Source of the DNA: DVED01 sp963838375
GTDB lineage: Bacteria > Cyanobacteriota > Cyanobacteriia > Cyanobacteriales > Geitlerinemataceae
DNA length: 64,000 bases
Reading direction: 5' to 3'
Assembly: GCA_963838375.1 (NCBI GenBank)
Contig: CAWIQY010000015.1
Span: forward strand, 310,001-374,000
A model generated the notes under the pieces. That model ran no database searches, was not told the origin of the DNA, and saw nothing but the letters and a program-made list of their open reading frames with translations. Below, piece by piece: positions 38,570 through 47,850 of this stretch. The position numbers were made by a program, and so were the translations under genes. The stretch's first letter is position 1; every line of letters starts with the position of its first letter.

Positions 38570-38623
38570 TAAGTAATAAGTAATAAGTAATAAGTAATAA
38601 GTAATAAGTAATAAGTAATAAGT
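38567..38623. repeat. Heptanucleotide tandem repeat (TAATAAG)8
   Basis: Eight head-to-tail copies of TAATAAG. The stop codon of the Wzc-like gene forms part of the first copy. Shorter copies of the same heptamer occur at 8881-8895 and 12221-12236 in the opposite orientation. Confidence 0.95.
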
Positions 38624-38702
38624 ATAGCTAAGCGCATGGCACTTAGCTATAAAAAGGCAAAACTCCCAAAAGAAAAGCCTTCTGTGGATTGTGAAGGCTT
38701 GG
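38622..38702. terminator. Two successive hairpins after the Wzc-like gene
   Basis: First stem TATAGCTAAG / CTTAGCTATA followed by AAAA; second stem AAGCCTTC / GAAGGCTT. They lie between the Wzc-like gene and the converging MFS gene and probably terminate both. Confidence 0.55.
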
Positions 38703-38760
38703 CGAATTTCCGCCCGCCTTTACTATCTACTAGCAACTAACCCCTAACCCCTAACCAAGA

Positions 38761-40071
38761 TTACGTCACTCCTAAGTTAGACGGAATCGCGTCCGGTAGT
38801 TCCTTCTCAACCCGACGCAAACGCGGGGTTCGGTAGGCAATCACCGTTACCAAAATATTCAGTATTCCCATCAGTACGAACAGCAATCCGATGCCGCGTC
38901 CGGGCCCAACGCCGATCAGTTTGCCGATCGTATCGGCGAGCAACCCATCCGGTGTCATCAAAGGCTCGAAAACCCGCTCCACCAAAGGTCCAGCCGTAAC
39001 CAAAGCAACGACCAATAGAGACTTTTCCACCACATTTTGCAGAGCAAACACTCGTCCTTGCAAATGTAAAGGAACTTTACTCTGCCAAATGGTCTGATTG
39101 CAACTGGCAATAATGGGTCGGGCGAACAGATAGCCAAAACCAACGATCGCGGCTACCATCACCGTCGATCGAATGCCGCCTAACAAAAGACAAGCCCCTT
39201 GCAAGAACATGAATAACAAAATACCGTAAATTCGACGTTTGGGACCGCCCCACGCGCTGATCGCAATACTACCAAACAACATTCCACATCCGGCGACAGA
39301 CAACACAACTCCCAATCCAACGCCAGATGCAGTGCTGAGTACCATCGGCCACATGAGAACTTGCAGCAGACCTTCGGAGAAATACGTGACCATAAAGAAT
39401 AGCATTAGCATCAACAAACCCGGTCGCACGGCGATATAGTTCCAGCCCGTTTTCATATCCAACCACAACTGATTGATACCGACCTTCTGGGTTTCGCGAG
39501 ACACTCGACGATCGAGTTTGGGAAAGCGAACGCTCAGCAAGGTAACCAGTGCAAACAGGAACGAGCCAAAATCGATCGCCAAAATCCCTTTAATTCCGAT
39601 CGCTTCGACCAAAACTCCGGCAATCACCGGACCGAGAATCTTGGCAGTTGCCCGAGAAACTTGTACCATACCATTAGCACGACCCAACTGTTGTTTGGGT
39701 ACCAATTGCGCGATCGCGGCAGTGTAGGCGGGCCACTGAAATGCGCCGAACATCGAACTAATGGCAACAGCGATATAAATGTGCCACACTTCTAACTGGT
39801 TCGAGAACGCCAGTACCATGATGAGGATCTCGACCACTCCGGACACGGAATCGCTGAGAATCATAGCGCGGCGACGTTCCCACCGATCGACGATCGCCCC
39901 AGCTAACGGGGAGACGATCAAATTGGGTAAGTGAATGCAAAGGGAAATTAAGGCAAACTGGGTAATCGAACCTGTTTTCTGGAGTACCCAAACGCCCAGA
40001 GCAAATTCGGTTAGATTAGAACCCAGCAGGGAGACAAGTTGTCCCCACCAGACAAGGATGAAAATCCGCAT
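38761..40071 (-). CDS. MFS transporter (enterobactin-exporter-like MFS_3 type)
   Basis: A 436-residue protein with twelve predicted helices. It starts MRIFILVWWGQLVSLLGSNL and has the MFS loop 'GAIVDRWERRRAMILSD' and 'RANGMVQVSRATAKILGPVIAG', typical of the EntS/MFS_3 exporter group. A drug or siderophore efflux role is usual for the family; no siderophore cluster is nearby. Complete. Confidence 0.88.
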   Translation of the reverse strand: MRIFILVWWGQLVSLLGSNLTEFALGVWVLQKTGSITQFALISLCIHLPNLIVSPLAGAIVDRWERRRAMILSDSVSGVVEILIMVLAFSNQLEVWHIYIAVAISSMFGAFQWPAYTAAIAQLVPKQQLGRANGMVQVSRATAKILGPVIAGVLVEAIGIKGILAIDFGSFLFALVTLLSVRFPKLDRRVSRETQKVGINQLWLDMKTGWNYIAVRPGLLMLMLFFMVTYFSEGLLQVLMWPMVLSTASGVGLGVVLSVAGCGMLFGSIAISAWGGPKRRIYGILLFMFLQGACLLLGGIRSTVMVAAIVGFGYLFARPIIASCNQTIWQSKVPLHLQGRVFALQNVVEKSLLVVALVTAGPLVERVFEPLMTPDGLLADTIGKLIGVGPGRGIGLLFVLMGILNILVTVIAYRTPRLRRVEKELPDAIPSNLGVT

Positions 40072-40321
40072 AGGGTCGGTCTTCTAGAATCAGGGTTCTT
40101 TTACGGTAGCAACCGATCGCACGATCGGTTGGCGATGTGTGACTGTTGTACGAGTGTACGTAAAACAATTGACAGAATACCACAGGAAATCCCCGATTCT
40201 AGGGATATTTTTGGGTTTTGGCGCTTTGGCCAATAGTGCAGGGTGTGGAGGATCTTGATTTTTAATTTTACGTTTCCCAAACGAATTTTGCCTTCTCTTA
40301 CCCTCCTGAACTCCTTCAACT

Positions 40322-41011
40322 TTACTGATAACTGTCTTGAGATGTGCGGCTGCGAGGTTCTGGCGACGCTCCTTTGGCAGCTTTCAATTGCTGGGCAATT
40401 TCCAGAAAGATATCTCGGCGGACGTAAGGATAATCGCTAATCCAAAGGTTGCGACTGGGGAGGTAGATATCGGAGCATTCGGCAACGTAACTCAAATCCG
40501 ATTCATTAGACATCACCAGCATTTGGGCAACTAAGCCTCGCTGTACAACTTGATGGTTGCGAGTGAGGGGAACTTGCATCGTTGTGACAAATCCAGTTTT
40601 GTCCCCAACTTCGAGGTTGAGCCGTCGTTCTCGGTTTTCTACGATGACCAACTCGCCGCGCGCGTTAGCGGTTTCTTCGGTTCCCATCAGTTCTTCAGTC
40701 ACATAGACATCCAAAACCCGTCCTTGCCAAAAGCCACTGTATTTATAGCGACGATACTTAACATTGCGGGTGCTGGCTTTGACGATGGGAAGCCACAGCC
40801 AATATAGTGCGGCAATAATTCCTAGGGTTAGTTGCAAGCCAGACCCCAAAAAGCCTCCGACAAAAGCGATGACCGTCACCGCCACCACCGAAATCAATAA
40901 TTGCTGGATAAAGTCTCGGAACTTCCCCCAACAGTAGACGTATTGAGCACCGGTGGCATAGAAGGGAATCAATTCTTCAAATGCGTTACGAGTGAGGGGT
41001 ACTAGTGGCAT
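40322..41011 (-). CDS. Conserved cyanobacterial two-helix membrane protein
   Basis: A 229-residue protein with an N-terminal cytosolic segment (MPLVPLTRNAFEELIPFYAT), two adjacent membrane helices (LLISVVAVTVIAFVGGFLG and LTLGIIAALYWLWLPIV), then a soluble domain ('NRERRLNLEVGDKTGF', 'YLPSRNLWISDYPYVRRDIFLEI'). Homologues have been labelled 'phosphate ABC transporter permease', but nothing of a permease is visible. Function unknown. Confidence 0.75.
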   Translation of the reverse strand: MPLVPLTRNAFEELIPFYATGAQYVYCWGKFRDFIQQLLISVVAVTVIAFVGGFLGSGLQLTLGIIAALYWLWLPIVKASTRNVKYRRYKYSGFWQGRVLDVYVTEELMGTEETANARGELVIVENRERRLNLEVGDKTGFVTTMQVPLTRNHQVVQRGLVAQMLVMSNESDLSYVAECSDIYLPSRNLWISDYPYVRRDIFLEIAQQLKAAKGASPEPRSRTSQDSYQ

Positions 41012-41049
41012 GGGATGGGTTCACGATAGTGGTTTGTGGTTCGCGGGAT

Positions 41050-41500
41050 AGGTATCGAGTCGTCTTAGATGATGCCGATGACTCACCCATAAGGACTCAC
41101 CTATCGGTTTCATCTAAAAATTTGGGTTTGAAACCCCGTCCCTTGATTGACGGCTTTGCATTAAAATCAAGGAGAAGTCACATTGACCTTAAAGGCGGGT
41201 GAAACGCGATCGTGGAGGGACAGCTTGGTTAAAAGACGACGAATCATTTCGATTCGTTTGGTGGAAACACTCCAGCCCCCGCCCCCACAAGCAAAGACTT
41301 TGAGTGAGTGAAGCCACTCCCCCTCCCATAGAAAAGTCGTCTGAATGGTGGCAACACCGGACAGAGTAGTGGCAATTGACACCGCCTATCGCGCAACACT
41401 GGTATTGGCTTAAAAACGGTATTGGGAGTTGTGGTTCGAGCAATTTCCAATGGTGGATATCTCCTTTTAAAGAATCCTAGTGCCTAAAGGCACGAGGTGT
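41050..41500 (+). mobile_element. ORF-less structured element, IS200/IS605- or IscB-associated RNA type
   Basis: A 450-base gap between aroH and the membrane protein gene with no real ORF. It contains several inverted repeats (GGGTTTGAAACCC at 41132-41144; GACGGCTTT region; GACGACGAATC / GATTCGT). It ends with TTAAAGAATCC, the hairpin GTGCCTAAAGGCAC (41479-41492) and GAGGTGTGTCAAAC. That terminal arrangement parallels the end of the 8025-8345 element. I recall similar repeats beside TnpB/IscB elements in cyanobacteria; this copy keeps only the RNA-like part. Sequence search needed to decide the family. Confidence 0.45.
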
Positions 41501-41501
41501 G

Positions 41502-41903
41502 TCAAACATTGACTCCAATACCACTCAAGTCTGGTCGTAAGTGTTTGGCATTTCGCAGATAGGGATGGTGGATGTTGAGATGGGAAACGGGCAAATTAAT
41601 GTGAATGAGGACGCGGATACAGCGTTTGAGATCGTTTTTCACGTACATGTGTTGGACGTCAAGTAGAGGAACATTATTCCACCGAGGACGCCTACGGGCA
41701 ATGGCTGCTGGAAAAATCGCATCCAAGTCGCGGGTGACAGAAAATGTGACGCTAATCATCTGTTCGGGATCGAACTGATTGTGAGTTTCTAATTCATCGA
41801 GCAGTTCGGTCACTGCATCTCGAATAGCCATCTCTGAATTTTCCGGAACGGTTGTCGCTCCTCGAATTGCCCGAACTCTCCACTCCACGCAAACATCCTC
41901 CAT
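41502..41903 (-). CDS. aroH: AroH-type chorismate mutase
   Basis: A 133-residue monofunctional chorismate mutase converting chorismate to prephenate for Phe/Tyr synthesis. The AroH signatures are 'WRVRAIRGATTVPENSEMAI', 'MISVTFSVTRDLDAIFPA', and 'VPLLDVQHMYVKNDLKRCIRVLIHIN', containing the active-site Arg, Cys-Arg and Glu region. The start could be ATG 41903 or the GTG at codon 6. The stop codon lies two bases from the border of the structured element. Confidence 0.92.
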   Translation of the reverse strand: MEDVCVEWRVRAIRGATTVPENSEMAIRDAVTELLDELETHNQFDPEQMISVTFSVTRDLDAIFPAAIARRRPRWNNVPLLDVQHMYVKNDLKRCIRVLIHINLPVSHLNIHHPYLRNAKHLRPDLSGIGVNV

Positions 41904-41982
41904 CGTCTATCAATTTTTAATTTTTAATTTTGGCTAAAACTGCCAATGTTCGTACTCGGAACTCATCCCTCAGCATTCTATT

Positions 41983-42834
41983 TTACTGTTTTTGAGGGAA
42001 ACCTTCGATCGAGGCTAAGGATGGTACATCCACAAGGGCAAACCATTGGTCGATTCGATCGAAATCTAACTGTTGACCACTTGCCCATAAACTCGCCGCC
42101 ATACGGTTATTTCCCAATAGGCGACTCACCCAAGATTTTTGTTCTTCTAAGGTGAAGCATTCTGTCTGTTTGGGATCGAGTCCCACGAGTTCGGCAGCCC
42201 AGCAGCGGGCGTCTTCCTCCGTTCCCAATCGATCGACTACGCCTAATTTTAGGGCTTGTTGTCCGGTAAAAATACGACCGTCGGCAAAACTCCTGACCGT
42301 TTCTACACTCAGTTTTCGAGCTTCGGCAACGGTTTCGATAAATTGTTGGTAACTTGTATCGATTAACTCTTGGAGAATCTGCTGTTCGGGTTCGGTTAAC
42401 TGACGATCGAATGACAAAATGTCTTTATAAGGTCCTGATTTGATCGTCTTGAAAGAAACTCCCACCTTGTCCAATAACCGTTCTAAGTTATTACCTCGCA
42501 AAATAACGCCAATACTTCCCGTAATTGTTCCTGGGTTGGCGACGATATAATCAGCTCCCATACCGATGTAAACTCCACCCGAAGCGGAGATATTACCAAA
42601 ACTCGCCACAATTTTGACCTTTTCTCGCAGTCGCTTGAGAGCCTCGTAGATTTCTTGGGAATCTCCTACCGTTCCGCCGGGGCTATCTATGCGCAATAAT
42701 AAAGCGGGATATTTTCTTTCTTCTATGGTTTTGAGCGCTTCTAGGACTCGCTTACGTGTCGATCCGGCGATCGCTCCAGTAATTTCAATCCGCGCAATTT
42801 TTTTCCGAAACTTCGATCTTAAGAACTTAATCAT
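41983..42834 (-). CDS. sppA: Signal peptide peptidase SppA (S49 family)
   Basis: A 283-residue S49 serine peptidase that degrades signal peptides after cleavage. The start MIKFLRSKFRKKIARI at 42834 is preferred over an upstream start that adds 17 atypical residues. Key motifs: 'LLLRIDSPGGTVGDSQEIYEAL', 'SASGGVYIGMGADYIVANPGTITGSIGV' with the catalytic Ser, and 'SGPYKDI' with the Lys. Cyanobacterial SppA1 is light-induced and acts on phycobilisome linkers, but this is the shorter SppA form. Confidence 0.92.
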   Translation of the reverse strand: MIKFLRSKFRKKIARIEITGAIAGSTRKRVLEALKTIEERKYPALLLRIDSPGGTVGDSQEIYEALKRLREKVKIVASFGNISASGGVYIGMGADYIVANPGTITGSIGVILRGNNLERLLDKVGVSFKTIKSGPYKDILSFDRQLTEPEQQILQELIDTSYQQFIETVAEARKLSVETVRSFADGRIFTGQQALKLGVVDRLGTEEDARCWAAELVGLDPKQTECFTLEEQKSWVSRLLGNNRMAASLWASGQQLDFDRIDQWFALVDVPSLASIEGFPQKQ

Positions 42835-43168
42835 ACACAATCTAAAATTTAAAATTTCCTCATCTCGTCCATTGGACCGGTTCAATCCAGAGTCTAACCC
42901 GAACTGAGTCTTAACGGCTCTGATGCCAGAAGCTCAGAACTAGACCTCTGGGGAAATATACCTCAACCCCTTGCCCTGTCTAGGCAAAAAACGAGTTTTC
43001 CCAGATTTCTATTAGATCCAAATCGGTCAATTGTCCGCGTTCGGTTGTCTCGACCCTATTTTCGCGCAACTGGTAGCCAACTCGATCGGTTTTAAGTTTT
43101 CCCGCGCTTAACATAAATACATAATTTAGTACAATGTGTAGACAATCCTTCTTTCTCTGAGAGCGCTT
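42835..43168. other. Divergent intergenic region, no gene seen
   Basis: About 330 bases between sppA and the EamA transporter gene. Contains an A/T-rich stretch near 43110-43135 (TACATAATTTAGTACAAT) that could hold a promoter. No ORF or strong hairpin. Confidence 0.35.
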
Positions 43169-44128
43169 ATGGAATCGAATATAGTCCGACCGAAGTCTCT
43201 CCCGACACCCTTACTGCTAATTGCGCCCTTTTTTCTTTGGGGAACGGCAATGGTTGCCATGAAAGGGGTGATGTCCAGTACGACTCCTCTATTCCTCGCC
43301 AGTGTCAGGATAGCGCCGGCTGGACTATTGGTTTTGGTGGTGGCGGCAATCATGGGTAAGTCTCAACCCCAAGGCTGGCGAGCTTGGTTGTGGATTGTGC
43401 TGTTTTCCTTGGTGGATGGAACCCTCTTTCAAGGCTTTCTCGCGGAAGGATTGGCACGGACGAGTGCGGGTTTGGGCTCGGTGGCGATCGATTCTCAACC
43501 GCTAATCGTGGCTCTCCTCTCCTGGTGGTTCTACCAGGAAAGAATCGGTTGGCGCGGCTGGTTGGGTCTAGGTTTGGGGATTTTGGGTATCAGTGCCATC
43601 GGCTTACCCGAAGCTTGGATCGGAGCATGGCTCGGTGGAGAACCCCAAACTGTCGAGATCGGTCAACTATTTGAAGGTGGTTTGTGGTTGATGCTCCTGG
43701 CTTCGGTTTCCATGGCGGTGGGCACGGTGATGATGCCGAAAGTGGCTCAGTATGTCGATCCGGTGGTGGCAACGGGTTGGCATCTGGTTTTGGGTGGATT
43801 ACCCCTGCTGGCAATGTCGGCGGCTTGGGAATCGCAGCAATGGGTGAATATTGACGGATGGGGTTGGTGTGCGATCGTCTATTCGACCGTGTTTGGCAGT
43901 GCCATCGCCTATGGTCTATTTTTCTTCTTTGCCTCGAAAGGCAATCTCACAAGTTTGAGCGCACTGACGTTTTTGACGCCTGTGTTTGCGTTGTTATTCG
44001 GAAATCTATTTTTGGCGGAAGTGCTGACGCTGTTACAATGGATTGGTGTTTCGATCGCGCTCGTGGGAATTTGGTTGATTGAGCGTGTCGATCGATCCCA
44101 AATTGAAGAACCCGTTAAAACACTTTAA
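43169..44128 (+). CDS. EamA/DMT family transporter
   Basis: A 319-residue protein with ten predicted helices in two EamA repeats: 'LLLIAPFFLWGTAMVAMKGVM' and the second repeat from 'LWLMLLASVSMAVGTVMMPKV' to 'FGNLFLAEVLTLLQWIGVSIALVGIWLIE'. DMT transporters export amino acids, nucleotides or other metabolites; the substrate here is not predictable. Complete, ATG at 43169. Confidence 0.9.
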   Translation: MESNIVRPKSLPTPLLLIAPFFLWGTAMVAMKGVMSSTTPLFLASVRIAPAGLLVLVVAAIMGKSQPQGWRAWLWIVLFSLVDGTLFQGFLAEGLARTSAGLGSVAIDSQPLIVALLSWWFYQERIGWRGWLGLGLGILGISAIGLPEAWIGAWLGGEPQTVEIGQLFEGGLWLMLLASVSMAVGTVMMPKVAQYVDPVVATGWHLVLGGLPLLAMSAAWESQQWVNIDGWGWCAIVYSTVFGSAIAYGLFFFFASKGNLTSLSALTFLTPVFALLFGNLFLAEVLTLLQWIGVSIALVGIWLIERVDRSQIEEPVKTL

Positions 44129-44509
44129 CTCCATTTTTTTTTGAGTCATTTGTCTACAAATTTGTTTAAGCTATTTGACTAATATTCGATCGAAGAAAAA
44201 CGCCTTGAAACAAGTAGATTATGGCATTGAAAAATCAGAGTTTCAATACCCATCAAAAATATATAAGAAATCCCGATATTTCCTATAACTAATTTCTTTA
44301 AAAACTATACTTTAGGGAAAAATTAAGTTTTAAATCCTAGATAAAATTCATTTCTTCTGTAAACTTAAATCAAGAAATTGTCCATCGCCTTGAAAAATAT
44401 CTCAACTTATAGTTGAACTCGTTGAAAAAATCAGTAACTTAACAAAAATGGCAACGTCCTCGAGAAAATGATAATATTGCCTTGAAACTACGCGCGTCGA
44501 GGTTTTGCT
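44129..44509. other. A/T-rich intergenic region upstream of prs
   Basis: About 380 bases, markedly more A/T-rich than the flanks, with T-runs just after the EamA stop (44135-44142) and long A/T stretches before prs. No ORF or RNA gene is evident; it probably carries the prs promoter. Confidence 0.4.
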
Positions 44510-45502
44510 GTGACCCGTTCTGCCACTTTAACGCTTCAGCCATCTTTATTATCCGTCGTTGATAATAGTCGCCTACGATTGTTCTCTGGATCGGCTAACG
44601 TTGGTCTTGCCCAAGAAATCTCCCGCTATTTGGGAATCGATCTCGGTCCCATGGTCCGCAAGCGGTTTGCCGACGGAGAACTTTACGTTCAAATCCAAGA
44701 ATCCATTCGGGGTTGCGATGTCTATTTGATTCAGCCCGTCTGCCATCCCGTCAACGATCGACTGATGGAATTGCTGATAGTCATCGATGCGTGTCGTCGG
44801 GCGTCGGCGAGGCAAATTACGGCTGTGATTCCCTACTACGGTTATGCTCGAGCCGATCGTAAAACTGCCGGACGCGAATCAATCACCGCCAAATTGGTGG
44901 CAAACTTAATCGTGGAAGCGGGCGCCGATCGTATTTTAGCGATGGATTTGCACTCGGCACAAATCCAGGGCTATTTTGATATTCCCGTGGATCATGTCTA
45001 TGGGTCTCCAGCCCTGCTAGAATACCTCGCCAGCAAGCAACTACCGGATCTCGTCGTCGTGTCCCCCGATGTGGGCGGTGTGGCACGAGCTAGAGCCTTT
45101 GCTAAAAAATTGGATGATGCTCCCTTGGCGATTATTGACAAACGCCGACAAGCTCATAACGTCGCAGAAGTGCTCAATGTAATTGGCGACGTAGAAGGCA
45201 AAACAGCCGTCCTGGTAGACGATATGATCGACACAGCCGGGACGATTACCGAAGGCGCTCGTTTGCTGCGTCGCGAGGGGGCTCGAGCCGTCTACGCTTG
45301 TGCCACCCACGGCGTGTTCTCGCCTCCGGCGATCGAGCGTCTCTCCAGTGGCGTATTCGAGGAGGTGATCGTCACCAACACGATTCCCGTTCCAGAGGAC
45401 AAGCGCTTCGAGGGTTTGACGGTACTATCGGTGGCAAACGTCCTGGGCGAAACCATTTGGCGGATTCACGAAGATAGTTCGGTCAGTAGTATGTTTCGTT
45501 AA
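44510..45502 (+). CDS. prs: Ribose-phosphate pyrophosphokinase
   Basis: A 330-residue PRPP synthetase making PRPP from ribose 5-phosphate and ATP for nucleotide, His and Trp synthesis. Signatures: 'RKRFADGELYVQIQESIRG', 'IPYYGYARADRK', 'AMDLHSAQIQGYFDIPVDHV', 'VVSPDVGGVARARAFAK' and the PRPP loop 'VLVDDMIDTAGTI'. GTG start at 44510, giving the family-typical N-terminal extension. Complete. Confidence 0.97.
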   Translation: MTRSATLTLQPSLLSVVDNSRLRLFSGSANVGLAQEISRYLGIDLGPMVRKRFADGELYVQIQESIRGCDVYLIQPVCHPVNDRLMELLIVIDACRRASARQITAVIPYYGYARADRKTAGRESITAKLVANLIVEAGADRILAMDLHSAQIQGYFDIPVDHVYGSPALLEYLASKQLPDLVVVSPDVGGVARARAFAKKLDDAPLAIIDKRRQAHNVAEVLNVIGDVEGKTAVLVDDMIDTAGTITEGARLLRREGARAVYACATHGVFSPPAIERLSSGVFEEVIVTNTIPVPEDKRFEGLTVLSVANVLGETIWRIHEDSSVSSMFR

Positions 45503-45505
45503 GAG

Positions 45506-46885
45506 TTAGTGGCGAGTGGATAACGGGTCGCTGTTTTCATGCCAAGATTGAAGGGCAATGCGGCGAACTTCCTGCCAACTGAGATGATGTTGTCGGGCGA
45601 GTTGGGCGCAATCTTCGTACTCGGGTTGGACGTTGAACAGCGTGCCAGCGCGATCGCTCGCGATTTTGACTCGCACCTCTCCGTAAGGCGTGGAAATCGC
45701 TTCGAGTTCCCGCAATAAAATCGATCGCTGCTGGCTCGATCGACGAATCCCTAGTGTCGTCGTTTCTCCGAAGATCGCAGCTTCGCAAGCGTCTACCCTT
45801 TCCGGCAAACAAATCACTGTCAGCAGAATACCCGGACGACACTTTTTCATCCCCACAGCCTGTGTAAAGACATCTAACGCCCCTACCGCAAACAAAACCT
45901 CAAATAGATAACCGATCGCTTGCGGACTGCAATCGTCGATTTGTGTTGCCAAAACCGCCACGGTTTCCAGATGGGGTTCGGAATTCGGGGAGGAAACATT
46001 TCCCAGTGTATCTGACGGTTGAGCCGCGATCGATTTGCTAGATTTTTCGGGCTCCTCTAAACTTGATTTTGACTCTAAATTTGATGGGTGATGTGCGTGG
46101 CGAACTCCGGTAAAGTTTTGAGTGTACCGTCTCCCAAAATAAGAGGGGTCTTCCTCCCCAATCCAAAGGCGGAGAATATTGGGAATAGGAAAATCGGCAG
46201 AACCCGCCCCCAAACCAACTTTGTGGAGTTTCATCGTTGGCGGTGTGCCAAAGGCATCGGCAAGAGCCACAACGATCGCGGCTCCCGTCGGCGTGACTAA
46301 CTCTCGATCGATGCCATTAGAATAGATAGGCACTTGGCGAGATTCCCACAACTTGAGAACCGCAGGAACCGGAACGGGTAAGACTCCATGAGCGGCGCGA
46401 ACCGTGCCACCTCCCACAGGCAAAGCCGAACTGTACAGCCGATCGATCCCCAACCAATCCAAACCCAAACACGTCCCCACAATATCCACAATGGCATCGA
46501 TCGCCCCCACTTCATGAAAATGAACTTTTTCTGGGGCGATGCCGTGAACGATGCCCTCTGCCTTCGCCAGCACCCTGAATATGGCTAAACTCCACTCTCG
46601 TACTCGTTCTGGCAAGTTAGCATGGGTAATTAAGCCTTCGATTTCCCGGAGATGGCGATGATGGGAATGAGTGACATTGGTTTCGAGGAGATCTACATAC
46701 ACTTTCGTGGCTTGTTGGGAATTGCGTTGCACGAGTTCGGCACGGAGCCGATACTCCTGGGAAATTCCCAACCCTTCTAGTTTTTCCATCAGATAATCCA
46801 AAGGAACGCCTGCATCAACCAGCGCTCCCAAACACATATCCCCAGCAATTCCCGTCGGACATTCTAAGTAGGCAAGCTTAGCCAT
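45506..46885 (-). CDS. larC: LarC nickel-insertion protein (nickel pincer cofactor)
   Basis: A 459-residue LarC, which inserts nickel into the pincer cofactor of lactate racemase-type enzymes. It has 'AYLECPTGIAGDMCLGALVDAGV', the His-rich 'HSHHRHLREIEGLI', 'HFHEVGAIDAIVDIVG', 'GGGTVRAAHGVLPVPVPAVLKL' and 'ELVTPTGAAIVVALADAFG'. A low-complexity linker separates the C-terminal CTP-dependent part ('DDCSPQAIGYLFE'). No larA/B/E is adjacent. Converges on prs with only 3 bases between stops. Confidence 0.93.
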   Translation of the reverse strand: MAKLAYLECPTGIAGDMCLGALVDAGVPLDYLMEKLEGLGISQEYRLRAELVQRNSQQATKVYVDLLETNVTHSHHRHLREIEGLITHANLPERVREWSLAIFRVLAKAEGIVHGIAPEKVHFHEVGAIDAIVDIVGTCLGLDWLGIDRLYSSALPVGGGTVRAAHGVLPVPVPAVLKLWESRQVPIYSNGIDRELVTPTGAAIVVALADAFGTPPTMKLHKVGLGAGSADFPIPNILRLWIGEEDPSYFGRRYTQNFTGVRHAHHPSNLESKSSLEEPEKSSKSIAAQPSDTLGNVSSPNSEPHLETVAVLATQIDDCSPQAIGYLFEVLFAVGALDVFTQAVGMKKCRPGILLTVICLPERVDACEAAIFGETTTLGIRRSSQQRSILLRELEAISTPYGEVRVKIASDRAGTLFNVQPEYEDCAQLARQHHLSWQEVRRIALQSWHENSDPLSTRH

Positions 46886-47048
46886 TCTTTTTTGTGTACG
46901 TTGTGTAGAGAGTTTCCTTTATCCTAAGCCCCAATGCCGGAGATTTGGAGCCGATCGGTATTGAGTCAGGATTGTCGATCGTTTGTACCGCCAACCCATC
47001 CCCGAAAGACCGGATCTTTCTGTCGCGTTCGCCCAAGCAGGACTTCAG

Positions 47049-47085
47049 ACGTAGGGGCAATCCTCCCGTGGTTGCTCCTATGCTC
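47049..47085. repeat. Fragment of the GTAGGGGCAAT interspersed repeat
   Basis: GTAGGGGCAATCC.CCCGTGGTTGC matches, with few changes, the reverse complement of the repeat at 28161-28228. Only one arm is present. Confidence 0.6.
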
Positions 47086-47181
47086 GCACCCTGTATAGCG
47101 GCTTTGCGTAAGTCCTGCCAAAGAAAAATGGGATGATGGGAAAGCCAAATTTTAACATCAGAAATTTTTTATCCATTAATT

Positions 47182-47850
47182 ATGGCTGTTCTTTACGAAA
47201 TTCATCCGGATACACCCCAGAAACACCGAATAGATCGGATTAGTAAGGCATTACAGGATGGCGCAGTGATGCTGTATCCCACCGATACCGTCTATGCCAT
47301 TGGTTGCGACATCAAAGTCAAGTCGGCAGTGCAACGGGTACGGCAAATCAAGCAACTTGCCAATAATAAACCGTTGACGTTTCTTTGCTCGTCATTGTCC
47401 GACATTGCCAGTTACGCCCAGGTGACAGACTCAGCGTATCGGATTATGAAGCGCTTGATTCCCGGCCCTTATACTTTTCTGCTGCCAGCCACCAAACTGG
47501 TTCCCCGGTTGGTGATCGAGCCCAAGCGGAAAACAACGGGGATTCGCGTTCCGGATAGTCCGGTGTGTTTGGCGCTATTAGAAGCATTGGGCAACCCGAT
47601 TATTTCCACATCGGCATATTTACCAAGCGTTGACGACAGTAGCCCCATTCCCACCCTGGAAGTCGGAAAACCCCTGGACAAAGCAGAGCTATTCGATCGT
47701 TGGGAAAAATTAGTAGATACGATCGTCGATGACGGTTCTCACCCAAGCGATCGGGTTTCGACCATCATGGATTTAACCGGAAACGAACCCAAGGTGACTC
47801 GACCTGGACTCGGTTGGGAAGCGGTCACCGAATGGCTGCCGGAAGCCTAA
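47182..47850 (+). CDS. YrdC/Sua5-like (YciO subgroup) threonylcarbamoyl-AMP synthase family protein
   Basis: A 222-residue protein with 'AVMLYPTDTVYAIGCDI', 'IKQLANNKPLTFLCSSLSDI', 'RLIPGPYTFLLPAT' and 'TTGIRVPDSPVCLALLEALGNPIISTSA'. These are the nucleotide- and threonine-binding motifs of the Sua5/YrdC superfamily, which makes threonylcarbamoyl-AMP for tRNA t6A. The KxR...SxN pattern is partly altered (SAYLPS), as in YciO-type paralogues, so it may be the paralogue rather than TsaC. Confidence 0.88.
   Translation: MAVLYEIHPDTPQKHRIDRISKALQDGAVMLYPTDTVYAIGCDIKVKSAVQRVRQIKQLANNKPLTFLCSSLSDIASYAQVTDSAYRIMKRLIPGPYTFLLPATKLVPRLVIEPKRKTTGIRVPDSPVCLALLEALGNPIISTSAYLPSVDDSSPIPTLEVGKPLDKAELFDRWEKLVDTIVDDGSHPSDRVSTIMDLTGNEPKVTRPGLGWEAVTEWLPEA

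Noticed and set aside
41189..41450. Overlapping minus-strand frames of 68-84 codons within the structured element
   Set aside because: All three frames are open together, composition is Cys/Pro/Arg-rich without domain resemblance, and the region reads better as an RNA-like element.
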